Of a DNA stretch of 41,757 nt, positions 10,506 through 21,462 are shown piece after piece. Every line of letters begins with the position of its first letter. Positions within the stretch are counted from its first letter, which is position 1. A program made the position numbers and the translations under genes. Origin of the DNA: Cyanophora paradoxa (taxonomy: Eukaryota > Glaucocystophyceae > Cyanophorales > Cyanophoraceae); the NCBI GenBank assembly GCA_004431415.1, contig QPMI01000308.1:1-41757 (forward strand), given 5' to 3'. The notes under the pieces were generated by a model, which saw nothing but the letters and a program-made list of their open reading frames with translations, had not been told where the DNA came from and did no database searches.

Positions 10506-12408
10506 CTAGGGGCTGGCGGGGATGCGCTCGAAGGGGAGGGCGGGGGGGAGGCGCGGGGGCCGGCTGCTGACGAGCTCGTTGTAGAGGGTGCGCGCCTCCG
10601 CCTCCCGCCCCGCCGCCCGCAGCGCCATCAGCACCCTCGCCTGCGCGCGCCCGCCCCGTCACCCTCGAGCTCGCGCAGACCGATCCCCATCGCGGGCGGC
10701 CGAGCGCGCTGATCGCGATCGCGGAGGGTCGAGGAACGCACCCAGGCCGCCGCGAGCCGCTCCACGCGCACGCCCCGGCTTTGCCTGCGCGCAGGGCTCG
10801 GCCCGGGCCTGGGCCGATGGACTGGGGGCGGCTGGGGCGGGGGCGCACGCGCGCTCGAGCCAGAGCTCGGCGGTGCGGATCTCGCCCTGCGCGAGGAAGC
10901 CGCCCGAGAGCTTCTCGTACGCCCGCGCCTGCCAGTCCTCCTCCCCTGCCCGCCCCGTCGGCCCTCGCCGCCGGCGAGAAGGTGCGAAGGGGGGAGGGGA
11001 GGGGCGGACCGTCGGGGGCGGTGCCGGGGGCGATGGGGGGCCCCGCGGAGAGGAAGGGCTCGGCGCGGGCGGTGAGGCCGGCCCTGCAGAAGGCCTCCAC
11101 CGCGATCGCCGCCAGCCGCCACGTGTACCCCGCCGAGCGCCGCCGCACGCACTCCTGCCCGAGGGTCAGGTCTGGGGCGCGGCGGGCCAGCGGGGCGGGG
11201 CGGGGCGCGCCGAGTGCCAGCGGAGGGCGGCCTCGGTCTGGGCGGGGGCGGGGAGGCCCCAGAAGAGGGCGAGGGGGACCTCGAGGCGCCCCGGGACGCC
11301 CTGCGGCGAGGCCGCCCACGCGCAGTAGTACTGCAGCGCCAGCGCCGGGCTCGACTCGGCGAGCAGCTGCAGGGCGGCGGCGGCGGCGGCGGCGGAGAAG
11401 GGCGGCTGCTGGCCGGCGGGGAGGGCGAGGAGGGGCCGGAGGAAGGCGAAGCGGGCGGGGGCGTCGGGGAGGTGCCGGAGGGCCATGCGCAGCGCGGCGT
11501 CCCCGGGGGCGGGGCCCCCGCCCCCGTCATCTCGGCGAGCAGCGCCGCCGCCTCCTGCGGCAGGCCGGCCCCCAGCAGCCGCTCGAGCACCTCCGCCACC
11601 GCCGGGCCCAGCGCCGCCCGCCGCGGGCCCCGGCCTGCGCGAAGCAGCGCACGAGGCGGGCGCCGCGGAGGGCCGAGTCGCCGCCGACGGCGCCCATGGC
11701 GATGCGGAGGGTGCGCTGGCTCGGGGCACGCCGGCCGCCGCCATCGCGAGCAGCACGACCGCCACCGCGCCCTCCCCGCCCTTCGCGCACGCCTGCGCGG
11801 GGCGTCAGGGGGCGTGCGGCAGAGCCCGGCCCGCCCCAACCCGGCCAGCGCGCCTCGGCGAAGGCGTTGAAGTGGGCGGCGGTGGGCGAGGGGAATGCCC
11901 CGCGGACGGCCGCCGCGAGCCCCTCCGAGTCCCCGGCCTGCAGCCGCCCTCGTCACGCCGGGGCGGGCGGGCGGGACGGGGGGGCGGGGGGCGGGCCTCG
12001 GCGAGGGCGAGGGCGCGGGCGGCGAGCTCCGCCGGCAGCTCGACGGCCGCCTCCGCCGGCTGCCCCTGCGCCTCCCCCGCCGCCTCCTCCCCCGCCGCCT
12101 CCGCCGCCGGGAACTGCGCTTGCTGCTGCTGCTGCTGCTGCTTCGGACGCCGCTGCATCGTCTCGAGCGCCTGCACCGCCGCCTCCACCGCCTGTCCCTG
12201 CTGCTGCTTTGGCCGCCGCTGCGCCGTCTCGGGCGCCGGCGCCGGCGCCGCCGTTGCCTCCGCCGCGGTGGGCCCCGCCGCCGCGGACGCCGCCCCCGCG
12301 GCCTCGGCGGCCGCCTTGTCGCGCTGGGCCCGCGTCCTCGCCGGCGGCGCCTTCGCGGACGTGGCCCTCTGCTTTCGCGCCGGCGCGGCCCGGCCCCGGC
12401 GCCGGCCT

Positions 12409-12446
<38 letters not shown>

Positions 12447-14022
12447 GCCTTCTCCGCCTCTCTCTCCACCGCCCTCGCCGCCTCCCTCGCCGCAGCCGCA
12501 GCAGCAGCAGCCGCCGCCGCCGCCGCCTCTCGCTCGGCCGCCTGCGCCGCCCGCTCGGCCGCTGCAGCCTCGAACCGTGCGGCCTGCGCGCGAGGGAGGG
12601 CGTGAGGGGCCGGCGGGGCGGGTGGGGGCGGGGCGGGCGCGCCTCGGCCTCGGCGACGGCCTGGATGCGGCGGGTCTCGGCGTCCTTCGCCTCGCGCCGT
12701 GCCAGCTCCGCCGCCTCCCGCCGCGTCCGCCGCTCCTCCTCCGCGTGCGCCTCCTCCGCGTGCGCCGCCCTCTCCGCCAGCCACCGCAGCGCCTCGTCCG
12801 TGCGCTTCTGCTCCAGCTGCGCCCGCGCCTCCTCCGCCTCCGCCGCCGCCCGCTTCGCCTCGGCCTCCGCGCGCTTCGCCTCGGCGGCGGCGGCCTCCTG
12901 CCGCCGGTGCTCCAGCTCGGCCTGCTTCACGAGGACCATCGCCTGCAGGCGCGCCCGCGCCGCCTGGACCTCGCTGGGCCGCGGCCGCGGGTTCGCCGCC
13001 TCCGCCTCCCGCCGCGCCTCCTCCAGCGCCACCTGCTCCTCCGCGAACGCGATCGCCTTCTCGCTGCGCCCGGCCCGCCCCTCGAGCCGGCCCCGCCCGC
13101 GCGGCCCCGCCCGCCACTCACATCGGGATGCTCCCGTCCGCGTTCTTCACGACGCCGATCATGACTCCGTTCGTGAGCTGAGGGGGGAGGTCAGAGGACT
13201 CGTCCGTCCTGTGCAGCCCCCCTTTTTCCTAGTCTCGCCAATTCCGTGAAACCTAGGCGATGCACTGGCGCATGTACCTCCTGTGAATATGTATCCCTCG
13301 CTTAACCTGCACACCCACCCCAGGCTACGCGAACCTTCTGGATAAGATCAACTGTCCTCGGGCCGACCGCTGGGATGAATCCGCTGACGGCCCGCAGAAT
13401 CGTGAGCGCCTGCTTTGGGCCGTTGTACTTGGAGTGATCGAAGCGGTTCTGATGCCGAGCTTCAGGAACAGTTACGAAGGGGGCTCGCGCAAGGCCGAGG
13501 CCCGACTCACGGAGATGAGGTTGTTCAGACAGCTCATATCGATTACGAAGCCCCTCTCCCGCGCGCCCCCGAGGATTCGGCCGACCACCTCGTGGTCATG
13601 ATGAATGACTCCCAGCGCGAGCTCCTGCAGCGGCGAGCGCGCGTCGATCAGAATCGATCGCTGGCGAGAGTGCGCGGATGCACCCTGCGTCCGAGCTTGG
13701 ATACGTAATCGCTCAAGCTGAGCGCCTTGGGCGGCCCCACGGAAGCGGTCGGCTTCAGGGCATCGGCGAGCGCGCGCTGCTCGCTTGGAGGTGCGCTCGC
13801 GCTCGCCGGTTCGGCGCTGCCCGGCTGGGCCGCGCTGGGGGACGCGCCTGTCGCTTCAACCAGCGCATCGGAGAGTGTGGCGTTTCCGGGCAAGCTCGCT
13901 TGCTGCCAAGCCGTCGAGGTCGACTGGATCGCGCGGCGGGGCGCGCGCGACAGCGCGGCCGCACGCTGTAGCGGCTGTGCTAGCCCGGCACGCCTCGCGA
14001 TCCTCGCCACGCTGGCGTGCAT
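10506..14022 (-). CDS. Organelle-targeted PPR-like protein with central coiled coil
   Basis: Probably an organelle RNA-binding or RNA-processing factor. The first exon, read from 14022 downward, starts MHASVARIARRAGLAQPLQR and continues Arg/Ser/Ala-rich with no acidic residues for about 40 residues, typical of a mitochondrial or plastid presequence. The next exons give PPR-like helical pairs: ELALGVIHHDHEVVGRILGG, ARERGFVIDMSCLNNLIS, then PKQALTILRAVSGFIP and GPRTVDLIQKLTNGVM. A long Ala/Glu/Arg coiled coil follows (about 13060-12650), then Ala- and Gln-rich linkers (QQQ tract near 12120), then more PPR-like units (AVAVVLLAMAAAGVP, EVLERLLGAGLPQEAAALLAEM, LAAIAVEAFCRAGLTARAEP). It ends FERIPASP at the TAG at 10506-10508. 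Repeats are degenerate, so PPR rather than another alpha-solenoid family is an inference. The exon chain in the Ala-rich middle is uncertain. Confidence 0.6.
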
Positions 14023-14078
14023 CGCTCCGCTCCAAGCTCCAACCACCGGTAGCCCCCCAATAGTCGAAAAAGAAGAAG
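14023..14078. promoter_or_regulatory. Compact 56-bp divergent promoter
   Basis: The minus-strand PPR-like start codon (14022-14020) and the plus-strand SLX9-like start codon (14079-14081) face away from each other across 56 bp. The spacer must contain both 5' UTRs and any shared core promoter, unless transcription of each gene starts inside the other. No TATA box is visible. Confidence 0.6.
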
Positions 14079-15418
14079 ATGGTACGTCGGGCGTGCCACG
14101 CCTCTGCGCGCTGTTGACGTGCTCGCAGGGCAAGCTAAAGCGCGATCGCGCGTTCCGCAAGGCGGCCGAAACCGTCAAGAAGGCCGTGCGCGAGCCAGCG
14201 ATCTCGCGCCACGACGATCACGCTGAGCCGCGGCGGCCCGTGCAGGAATCTTCAGAGGATGAAGCTAACAGCAAGGCCCTCGCTGGCAAGGGCCTGGCCT
14301 CCAGGCCCACGATAGAGAAGAAGATCCGGAAGAAGGAGCGCCTTCTAGCCAGTGAGCCCTTCCGCACAGCGCGCCGCCGCGTACACCAAATGCCGCGACC
14401 GCAGAGATCGAGGAAAATGCGAAGGCGTCTGGCAAAGCGAAGGCGGCGATCGAGGAGAGCTTGACCGCGGACCTCGGTACACTCGAGGGCGCGCTGCCAG
14501 AGGCCAAGGCGAAGGCCGCGACGCTGCAGCAGAAGCTGAACCCGCCGAAGCCTCTCTCGTCTAAAGCGCGTCAAAAGCTCGCGTGCGTCCTCCCCCGGCG
14601 CGCCTAGCTGCTCCGCCGCTCTCACCCGCGAGCGCCCTGGCGTGCAGGCTCGCCGAGATCACTCGCTTCCAGGCCGTTCTGAACCACAGGGCATTCAAGG
14701 CGAATCCGCAACAGGCGCTAGGTCCGCACCCCACGCCGCGCGCTACCCCCAGCTAAGCGTCCTGACGGGAGCGCAGGCGAGCACTTGAAAAACGTTGTAG
14801 ACAAGGTGAACGGGAGGATACCGGGCACTGCGGAAGCGAAGGCAGCAGAGGAAGAGGCAAAGGCGGCGGCAGCAGCAGCGGCGGCGGCGAAGGGCCCGAA
14901 AGGGAAGGAGGTGGCGGGCGCGGAAGCGGGCGGCGTGAAGCAGGCCAGGAAAGCGAAGCGGTTGCCGCGGCCGGGCCGGCCGTCGGCGGGCTCGGCGGCG
15001 GGCGGCGCGGCGGCGGCAGCAGCAGCAGCGGCGCCGGGAAGCGGCAAGAAGCGGAAGGCGGGCGGCGAGGGGATGGAGGTGGACGTCCCGAGCGGGGCAG
15101 CGCAGCAGCAGCGGCGGCGGGAGGAGCGGAAGCAGAAGGCGGCGGCCGCGAAGCTGACGCCGGAGCAGCGTGCGAAGCTCGCCCTCAAGAGCGAGAAGAT
15201 GGCCAAGGTGCGGCGGGGCGAGGGGGGAGCGGGCGGCGGCGCGGGCTCGCGCAGGGGCCCCTCTGAGGCGGGCGGGGGGGCGGGACGCGCAGGTCAAGGC
15301 GATGCGGAAGGACCGAAGGGCGCAGGAGAAGGCTCAGCGGCGGGCGGGGCGCGACGAGGACCAGACCATGGCCGACGCCGCCGCACCCGCAGCGAAGCGC
15401 GCGCGTCTCTCCGCCTAG
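14079..15418 (+). CDS. SLX9-like ribosome biogenesis protein
   Basis: SLX9 (FAM207A in animals) is a nucleolar factor for 40S ribosome assembly and export. The spliced N terminus MGKLKRDRAFRKAAE and the later blocks KKERLLAKIEENAK, LTADLGTLEGALPE, SKARQKLARLAEITRFQAVL and HRAFKANPQQALGEHLKNVV follow the family order: basic start, KIE helix, L..ALPE motif, then the RFQ.(V/L)L...F..(N/S)P..A....L C-terminal motif. The first intron begins right after the ATG (ATG|GTACGT). After the family domain a roughly 200-residue extension follows: Ala/Lys-rich, with runs of Ala and several basic patches (KKRKAGG, AAKRARL) likely to act as nuclear or nucleolar signals. The stop is TAG at 15416-15418. The family call rests on motif order, without alignment. 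Confidence 0.65.
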
Positions 15419-16329
15419 CTGCGTCCATTTTTGTATTCTGTATACAGCAGCATATTAGCCTAGCTATGCTTAGCCTTGACCTGACATATGCATGGTTTGA
15501 TAGCTGCAGTCTTCGAGCTGCTTATAGTTGTAGTCGGCATTAGATTTGATCGCATCTCGAGTTTAGCCTGAGTTGGTCAGCCTAGGGTACGCGAGTCTGT
15601 CTTCTGGAGTACAGGATGCCGCTGCTCACCGTAGTTTGTTGCATTCAGGGAACATTGCATCGCGGACAAAATTTGAGCGGCACACGCGAACGGAGGATAT
15701 ATCGGGCCACGCAAGTGCGATGTTGAAAGAGCTGAGATTGGGTGCACACGGAAAACGCGTGCGCGGACTTTGCTGGGACTGTGGTCCTGAGAAAAACGAA
15801 ATCGCCAACCTGTCACAGAGCTGTCATTTCAAGACCTGTCAAGCAGTTCAGAGCTCTCATCTCGAAAGTCTACTTCTCCGACGCCCGGACAACGTGCGAA
15901 CGAAGCGTGCTGCACAACTACTTATACATGAGAAAACAAGCCAGACGGGAGCACCGACCTGGCAACACTGCAAATTTAAATGGAAAGCTGATACCACAAG
16001 CGCCCCCCTACGAAGCTAACACTGCCTGGATGCCGCCCCGTCCCTACGCGACCGGGAAGGGGTCGGCATATAAGTTAAGTTCATGGATGCTGAACTAAAC
16101 TACCTGTTAACGCATTTTATGAGGCCTCTGTCGGCGAGGAACGCTGTATAACGGATGACGACAGCTGGACACAAAGGTTGTAAAGCTAAAGAGCGGGAAA
16201 GTTGTTAAAGGCCGTGCGGAAAACCAAAAACACGGGAGTGGCTCGAGAGCCCAAAATTGGACTGCCAGCGGCGGCGGCTACTGCTACCAGCGGCGGCGGC
16301 GGCGGCTGCTGCTGCCAGCAGGTCGCTCC
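15419..16329. other. Convergent intergenic region, no gene recognised
   Basis: About 0.9 kb between the stops of the SLX9-like and RWP-RK genes. Base composition drops to near 50% GC around 15420-16200. Open frames here are short, start without context and resemble nothing. It presumably holds both 3' UTRs. CAG/GCGGCGG-rich triplet runs at about 16265-16320 lie just past the RWP-RK stop and could still be coding if that gene ends at 16284 instead. Confidence 0.5.
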
Positions 16330-18298
16330 TCAGGCGCTGGGCACGCCAGCGCCGTTGCAGCTCGCGGACGGGGGATACTGGATCCCGGAGAGGGGCGGCG
16401 TGGCCGGCCAGTTGGCGAGGGCGGCTGCGGCGGCGGCGGCGACGGCGGCGGCGGGCGGCGGGGCGGGGCCGTGTGGGCGCTCCTCCGGGGCGGGCCGGGG
16501 CGGGGCGGGGGGTGGGCGGTTGGCGCGCGGAAGGCGTCGGCGATCTTGCGGGCGTGGCGGAGGAGGATGCCGGGGTTCGAGAGGCCCCCGAAGAGGGCCA
16601 TCACCTGCGCCCGCGAGCTCAGCCGGGGCCCCCGCCCGCACCCGGGGCCCGCCCCGCCGCCCCGCTCGCCTTCTCGTGCTTCTCCAGCGCCATCTCCACC
16701 AGCGCGTCCGCCTGCGTCTCCGAGAGCTCCCGCCCCGCAAGCCACTCCTCCACCTGCCCCCGCCTGAGCCGAGGGGCGGACTCGGCGGGCGCGCGCGGCG
16801 CGCGCACCTGCCGCATGATCCGCTCCCGCAGGCCGGCATCGGACGCCGAGCCGCCGGCGAGGCCCCCGTTCGACCGGGGGCCCGGGTCGAGGCCCGGGCA
16901 GGAGGGCGGCGGGGCGCAGGCGGGGCCGGAGGGGGAGGCGGGGACGGGGATGAGGACGGGCGGGGGCGACTGGCCGCCGTGCTGGCTGCGCGAGGTCCCC
17001 GGCGAGTCGAGCGAGGCCGGGCTGCCAGAGGAGGGCGACCCGGGGCTCAGCGGCGGGGCCGGGGCCGGGGCCGGGGCCGGGGCCGGCTCGGGGGCCCCCG
17101 CGACGACTGCGCGGGAGGCGATGGAGAGGAGCGCCTCCACGCCCGACGCCTCCCGCTCCGTCTGCTGCTGCTGCCGGCTCCGCTGCCGCTCCCGCTCCCC
17201 CGCCTCCTCCTCGCTCCCGCTCGCCCCCTTGCTCCGCCGCCGCCGCTGCCTTTGCATCGCCCCCGGCCCCGCTGCCGCCGCGCCGTTCTCCGGCCGCGGC
17301 GCGCTCCCGAGGTGCGGCAGGAAGGTGGGAGCGGCGAGGGCGCGGGACGAGAGCGGCGGGGGAGGCGGAACTGTAACGGCGGGCGGCGGGCGAACGGCGA
17401 TGGGGGACGGCCGAACGGGCGCCACCGCCGTCCGGCCGCCGGACCCGTGCGCTTCTCCGTTCGAGAAGCCAGTCTTGCACTCCGCCCCGTTCGATGGGCC
17501 GTACCCGTCGAGAAGTGCGGTCAGCGCGGGGGGCGCTGCAAGAAACGTCACACGCAGGGCGCCGGCTGGAAAAGGGAGGAAAAGAAATGCGCACCGGGAG
17601 AGCGGCGCTCCGGCTGGAGTGGATGCGCCCCGTTCTCCTCCTTCATTACGGGGGAGGCGCTCTCCAGAGGGGGCGGGGTGGGCGACCCGTCCGACCCCTG
17701 GGCCTCCGCGTCGCCCACGCCGGGCCAGTCGCCCCCGTTGTACGACTCCAGGGCGTGCGCGCCCCGAGCCGACCCGTTCGCGCTCCCCGCCTTCCGCAGC
17801 TGCGCGCCGGAATGCGAACCGGCGCCGGTCAGACGGAGGGCCGCGCTGTCATTCGGCAAGTGCATGACAGGACGGAGCGCGATCGTCGTGACAGGATACC
17901 GAATCTCTTACCTTGCGGCCGGGCCAGCGCTTGATACCGTAGGAGCGGCAAATTTTCTTCAGCGTCGTAACACAGACCCCGAGCTTTCCAGCAGCGGCTT
18001 GTATAGAGAGGGCGAAGTGCTCTTGGAGCCTAGATAGGGGAATCTCCTTTTGGTTGGGGTGCTGCGACGAGTTAAGAGGAGCGCTCCGGCCGGCACCGAG
18101 GGGGCAATCACACCTTTCTTTCGCGCTCGGAGGAGCTGTGAGACGTCGGGCTGTGTGCTGTACCTTTCGCAGCGATGTACAGCGGCGCTGGGCTGGCGTT
18201 GGCCGCGAAAGGCTGCTCGCACATCGACAGTATCGTGCCAATCGGCGGCAAGCTGTGCTGGCGCTCCGCCGGCTCAGCATCTTCGTGCTTGCAGCCAT
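16330..18298 (-). CDS. RWP-RK domain transcription factor
   Basis: A DNA-binding regulator of the RKD/NIN-like family; relatives control nitrogen responses or gametogenesis in plants and green algae. The domain is read on the minus strand at about 18040-17910: KEIPLSRLQEHFALSI, then AAGKLGVCVTTLKKICRSYG and IKRWPGRK, matching the family's helix, TTLKK(I/R)CR and RWPxRK signature. Downstream exons encode a Ser/Pro/Gly-rich region (LESYNGGDWPGVGDAEAQ, ALTALLDGYGPSNG), a basic patch (MQRQRRRRSKGA, possible nuclear signal), Ala-Pro repeats, and helical C-terminal pieces (VEEWLAGRELSETQADAL, VMALFGGLSNPGILLRHARK). The frame is open from the ATG at 18298, but an alternative upstream frame (LPPIGTILSMCEQPF) also looks protein-like, so the N terminus is uncertain. 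The last exon ends at 16330 in one splice model and 16284 in another. Confidence 0.75.
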
Positions 18299-18954
18299 CT
18301 ATATGCTCTGAATCGCCCGCTCGCTGCGTCCATCGGTCAGTAATCAAGTAGGTCGAACCATGTTCGCGCGCGGGATGAATAGGGACGTTTTTGGGGCGGT
18401 GACTGAGGACGACAACCTTAAGTGCTCAACATTCTAGACCAGACGAGTAGGAGGCGACGGCGGGCGACGGCTCGTAGGGGCGCCAACGCATGGATTTTGA
18501 TTTGGGGCGCAATGCTCAGGGAAGGCCGCCGCGAGCGAGTATAAGATGGCCGTTTGGGCTTTAAGCCGCTCGCTAGAGCCCACAAAAGCGAGAGGACGCA
18601 CCGGCGGTTCAGTTGTCCAACTTGTTCTTCGAAGCTTGCCAAAGTTGTGTTCCTGGGCCTGGCCAGTTCTATTCCAGGAGCTGGTCATCGTCGACCGTCT
18701 GGTCGATCTTCCATGCGCGGCGGACCGCCGAACAGATTCAAGCGAACTCGACAACAAGATGCCCCTTCGGAACGGGGTACAGCGTTTCTTCGCGGGATTC
18801 AGGCCCCGAGAGCTGATTCTCAGCTGAACATCCTCCAATTCGCTCAGGAACGAAGAACATCTTAATTTCAAGAGCTCGTGCGCCGCCCCGCCCCCGTGCC
18901 GGGGGCTGCGCCCCTCCGGGCACCCCGGAGCTCACGGGGGCGCGCGCAGTGACC
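18299..18954. other. Divergent intergenic/5' UTR region, unassigned
   Basis: Lies between the RWP-RK start (-) and the start of the Q/G-rich gene (+). About 18877-18948 looks like a 5' UTR intron: it starts GTGCGCC, ends GCGCGCAG and is followed at once by TGACCATG. Between 18430 and 18870 short frames exist on both strands, some with exon-like ends, but I could not build a convincing protein. Confidence 0.45.
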
Positions 18955-21021
18955 ATGCAGGGCGTAGAATACATCAATTCGCTCGAGGCGCAGGCCGGGG
19001 AGGTTATCCGTACATCGAACGGCTTCGAGGTCCGCCGCGTGGACGCGAACTCCGCCGCCTTCGCGCCGCTCGCTGCCGCAGTGAACGACGTGTGCATGTT
19101 TACGTACACACCGCAGGTTCTCGTGCGCGCGCCCCCGCGCCTTGGCGCATTTTTCCGGCGAAAGCGCATCGCGTTGGTCGCGGGCCGCGTCTTCCTCGCT
19201 TCGGCCGCGGGCCGGCCGGCCCCCGAGATGCTTCGCCGCAGAGCGCTTTGTTTGTGTTGAATGAGCGCCGCGCGTGCGCGCAGATCCCACAGGGCGTCTC
19301 GATCAAGGAGGCGGGAGAGACTTGCCTCGCAAGGATGAGGCAGCGGGAGCAGCTGGTCCCGACCTCCCGCATTCGCGGGCCACCGCAGACCCTGACGAGC
19401 GCTGTCCTCAGGGCCTCCAACTCCCCCAGGACGATGATGAGCGCTCTCAGTATCTCCGCGGCAAGGTTGGCACGCTATCTCATGACACGCCCTTTCGGAT
19501 TTAACTGCGCATGGCAGCTCGAGGCGATGGTGCGTCCCAAGCAGGAATCGATCTGGCTCTTGCCCCCTCACTCGGGCAATTCCTTGCCCAGAACGAGTTC
19601 GTCCAAGACCTCGTGGAGAACCAGGTCGTCGACAAGAACAAGGAGATCCGCCCCGAGCAGGCCCTGGGTGCGAGCCCCGCCCGCTTCTGAGACTAGCCCA
19701 CCGACCCGCATGCTTGGCCTGCGCAGGGCCCGTGCTCGTCCTGCCCACCCCGGAGTCCCGTTTCGCCAAGTTCGCCCGGCCTCTCGTGCGTTCCGGTTCT
19801 CGCTCTGTCCCGTTTCGCTTTCGAGGCGCTCCCTCAGGAGCGGCAGGGCGGCCGCTGGCCGTCGGGCGAGCGCGAGCGCGAGCAAGAGCGGGAGCTGCCC
19901 ACTGACCGCGAGATCTTTGGCGAGCCAGGTTCCGATCGCAATCCTGGCCCCTGCCGTATGCTGACCCGTCTCCAGCCGTCTCCGAGGGCGACATGTTCGG
20001 CGGCCTCTTCGGTGGCGGCGGTCTCGACTTCGGGTCCGGTGCGCCGGCTCCGAGTCTCAATGGCGCACGCACACGCGTGGTTTCCGCTGATCGCGATTCC
20101 GCGGCTGCGCACAGGGTTCATGTCTGTCGAGAGCGAGGAGGCGCGCGTCTCTCGAGCGCCGCGCCATCCCCGCTGATCCCGCACGCGCAGTGGGACGCCG
20201 GCCCGTACGGGTACGGCTCGACCACGACGATCATCGGGGCCATCCCGTACGGGGAGGAGCGGGCCTCGCCCCAGCCCGGCCGCGGCGCCGCCCGCCCGGG
20301 CTGGCAGGGCGCCCCGCAGGCCTGGCGGGGGCCCCAGCAGGCCTACCAGGGGCGGCCGCAGTGGGCCGGCCGCGCGCAGCCTGAGGAGCGCACGTACCAC
20401 TACCCGAGTGCGCGCCGGCGCCCTCTCCTGCGCGCATGCAGCCCACGCGCTCGCAGTCCACGTCTCGGAGCGGGCCGGGCAGACGCAGCGCGAGACCTTC
20501 GCCACCGGGCAGCCGGCCGTGTCCGGGGCCTTCCCTGCCGGGCAGCCGGCCGTCTCGGGCGCCCAGCCGCAGCCCTTCGTGGACGCGCAGCAGCAGCCGT
20601 GGCGCGGCGGCGCGGCGCAGCAGCAGTACGCCGGCGTTCCGGTGGGCGGCCAGCAGCCTTTCCAGGGCCAGCAGCCGTTCACGGGCGGGCAGCAGCCTTT
20701 CCGGGGCGGCCAGCAGCAGTTCACAGGCGGGCAGCAGCAGTTCACGGGCGGCCAGCAGCCGTTCACCGGCGGGCAGCAGTGGGGCCCGTCGCCGGCCGTC
20801 GGCCCCCGCACCGAGTACCTCCACCGCGCTTTCCCCGGCGGGTCCGTCCTGCTTTTTGAGTTGAAAACAAATCCTCTCGTATCCATTTTAATCTATGCTT
20901 ACGCTTTCCTTCCATCAGGTACACGGGCGCTCCTGGGGGCGTGCCCGGCACTCAGACCTACGCCGGACCTCAGCAGGGCGGCTGGGGCGGCCAGGCCGGG
21001 CAGGGGCTCCGCCGCTTCTAA
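18955..21021 (+). CDS. Unrecognised protein with Gly/Gln-rich C-terminal repeats
   Basis: No family recognised. Splicing by phase gives a folded-looking N-terminal half: MQGVEYINSLEAQAGEVI, VRRVDANSAAFAPLAAAVND, IPQGVSIKEAGETCLARM, LGLQLPQDDDERSQYLRGK, NEFVQDLVENQVVDKNKEI. A charged section follows (ERQGGRWPSGEREREQE), with TDREIFGEP, then a Gly-rich exon at about 19990 (GDMFGGLFGGGGLDFG). The C-terminal third is disordered and dominated by Gln/Gly/Phe: PQAWRGPQQAYQGRPQW, then several GGQQPF(T/R) or GGQQQFT units, ending GWGGQAGQGLRRF and TAA at 21019-21021. Such FG/QG-rich tails occur in condensate-forming, nucleoporin-like and vesicle-adaptor proteins, but nothing here decides between them. 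The start follows a probable 5' UTR intron. The borders of the exon around 20040-20190 are unclear. Confidence 0.5.
20645..20780 (+). repeat. In-frame GGQQPF-type hexa/heptapeptide coding repeats
   Basis: About seven imperfect 18-21-nt units of the form GGC-GGC/GGG-CAG-CAG-CC(C/G/T)-TT(C/T)-(ACG/CGG) encode GGQQPF, GQQPFT, GGQQPFR, GGQQQFT (twice), GGQQPFT and a final GGQQW within the Q/G-rich protein. Confidence 0.8.
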
Positions 21022-21462
21022 ATTGAGCCCGCGTGCAGCGGCAGCTTTCGACTCGGTCGAGCTTCCCGAGTACATGCGATGGCGTTAAATCTCGCGTGCA
21101 CGTGTAGTTTAGGCGTGGTATACGTAGTCTTAGAGAGCGTACCGCCTGTAACTTGGCTGTAAGTAACTTCGCTTGGCTGCAATCGCAATTTGAGTTCCCT
21201 GCCGATCCAAATTAAAGCCCTGGCGCCTAGGGACTCGAGCTCGCGGCTGGTGGCCGCCGCAGATCCTTATCATGACGAGCGCTTTTTGGATCCTGACGAT
21301 CGCAACGTAACCGTCTCCAGCAAGCGCTAGCGCTCTCAGAATGTTCGTGGTTTGCTCTCACCTGAGTTTTGGGGTACTGCAGTTGCAAGGGGGTACATGG
21401 TCTAGCGCTCGCAGCCTCTGGGCGTAACGAGACACCGCGCCGGTCCGATCGGCGCGCTCGCG
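21022..21462. other. Intergenic region, no gene recognised
   Basis: Holds the 3' UTR of the Q/G-rich gene (AT-richer, 21080-21220) and the promoter of the mTERF gene. Short frames on either strand resemble nothing. Tandem head-to-tail orientation of the flanking genes. Confidence 0.45.

Noticed and set aside
10628-13117. Very long (about 820-residue) open frames on both strands
   Set aside because: GC-rich DNA lacks stop codons by chance. The true minus-strand exons change frame at intron-like GTG...CAG boundaries, and the long frames outside them are Arg/Pro/Ala-rich without domain features.
15573-16098. Short overlapping open frames in the convergent spacer
   Set aside because: No domain, no coding-like composition, stop-rich neighbours and no splice pattern linking them.
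18434-18871. Minus-strand gene opposite the Q/G-rich gene's upstream region
   Set aside because: Several short frames look partly protein-like on either strand but none could be joined into a consistent product.
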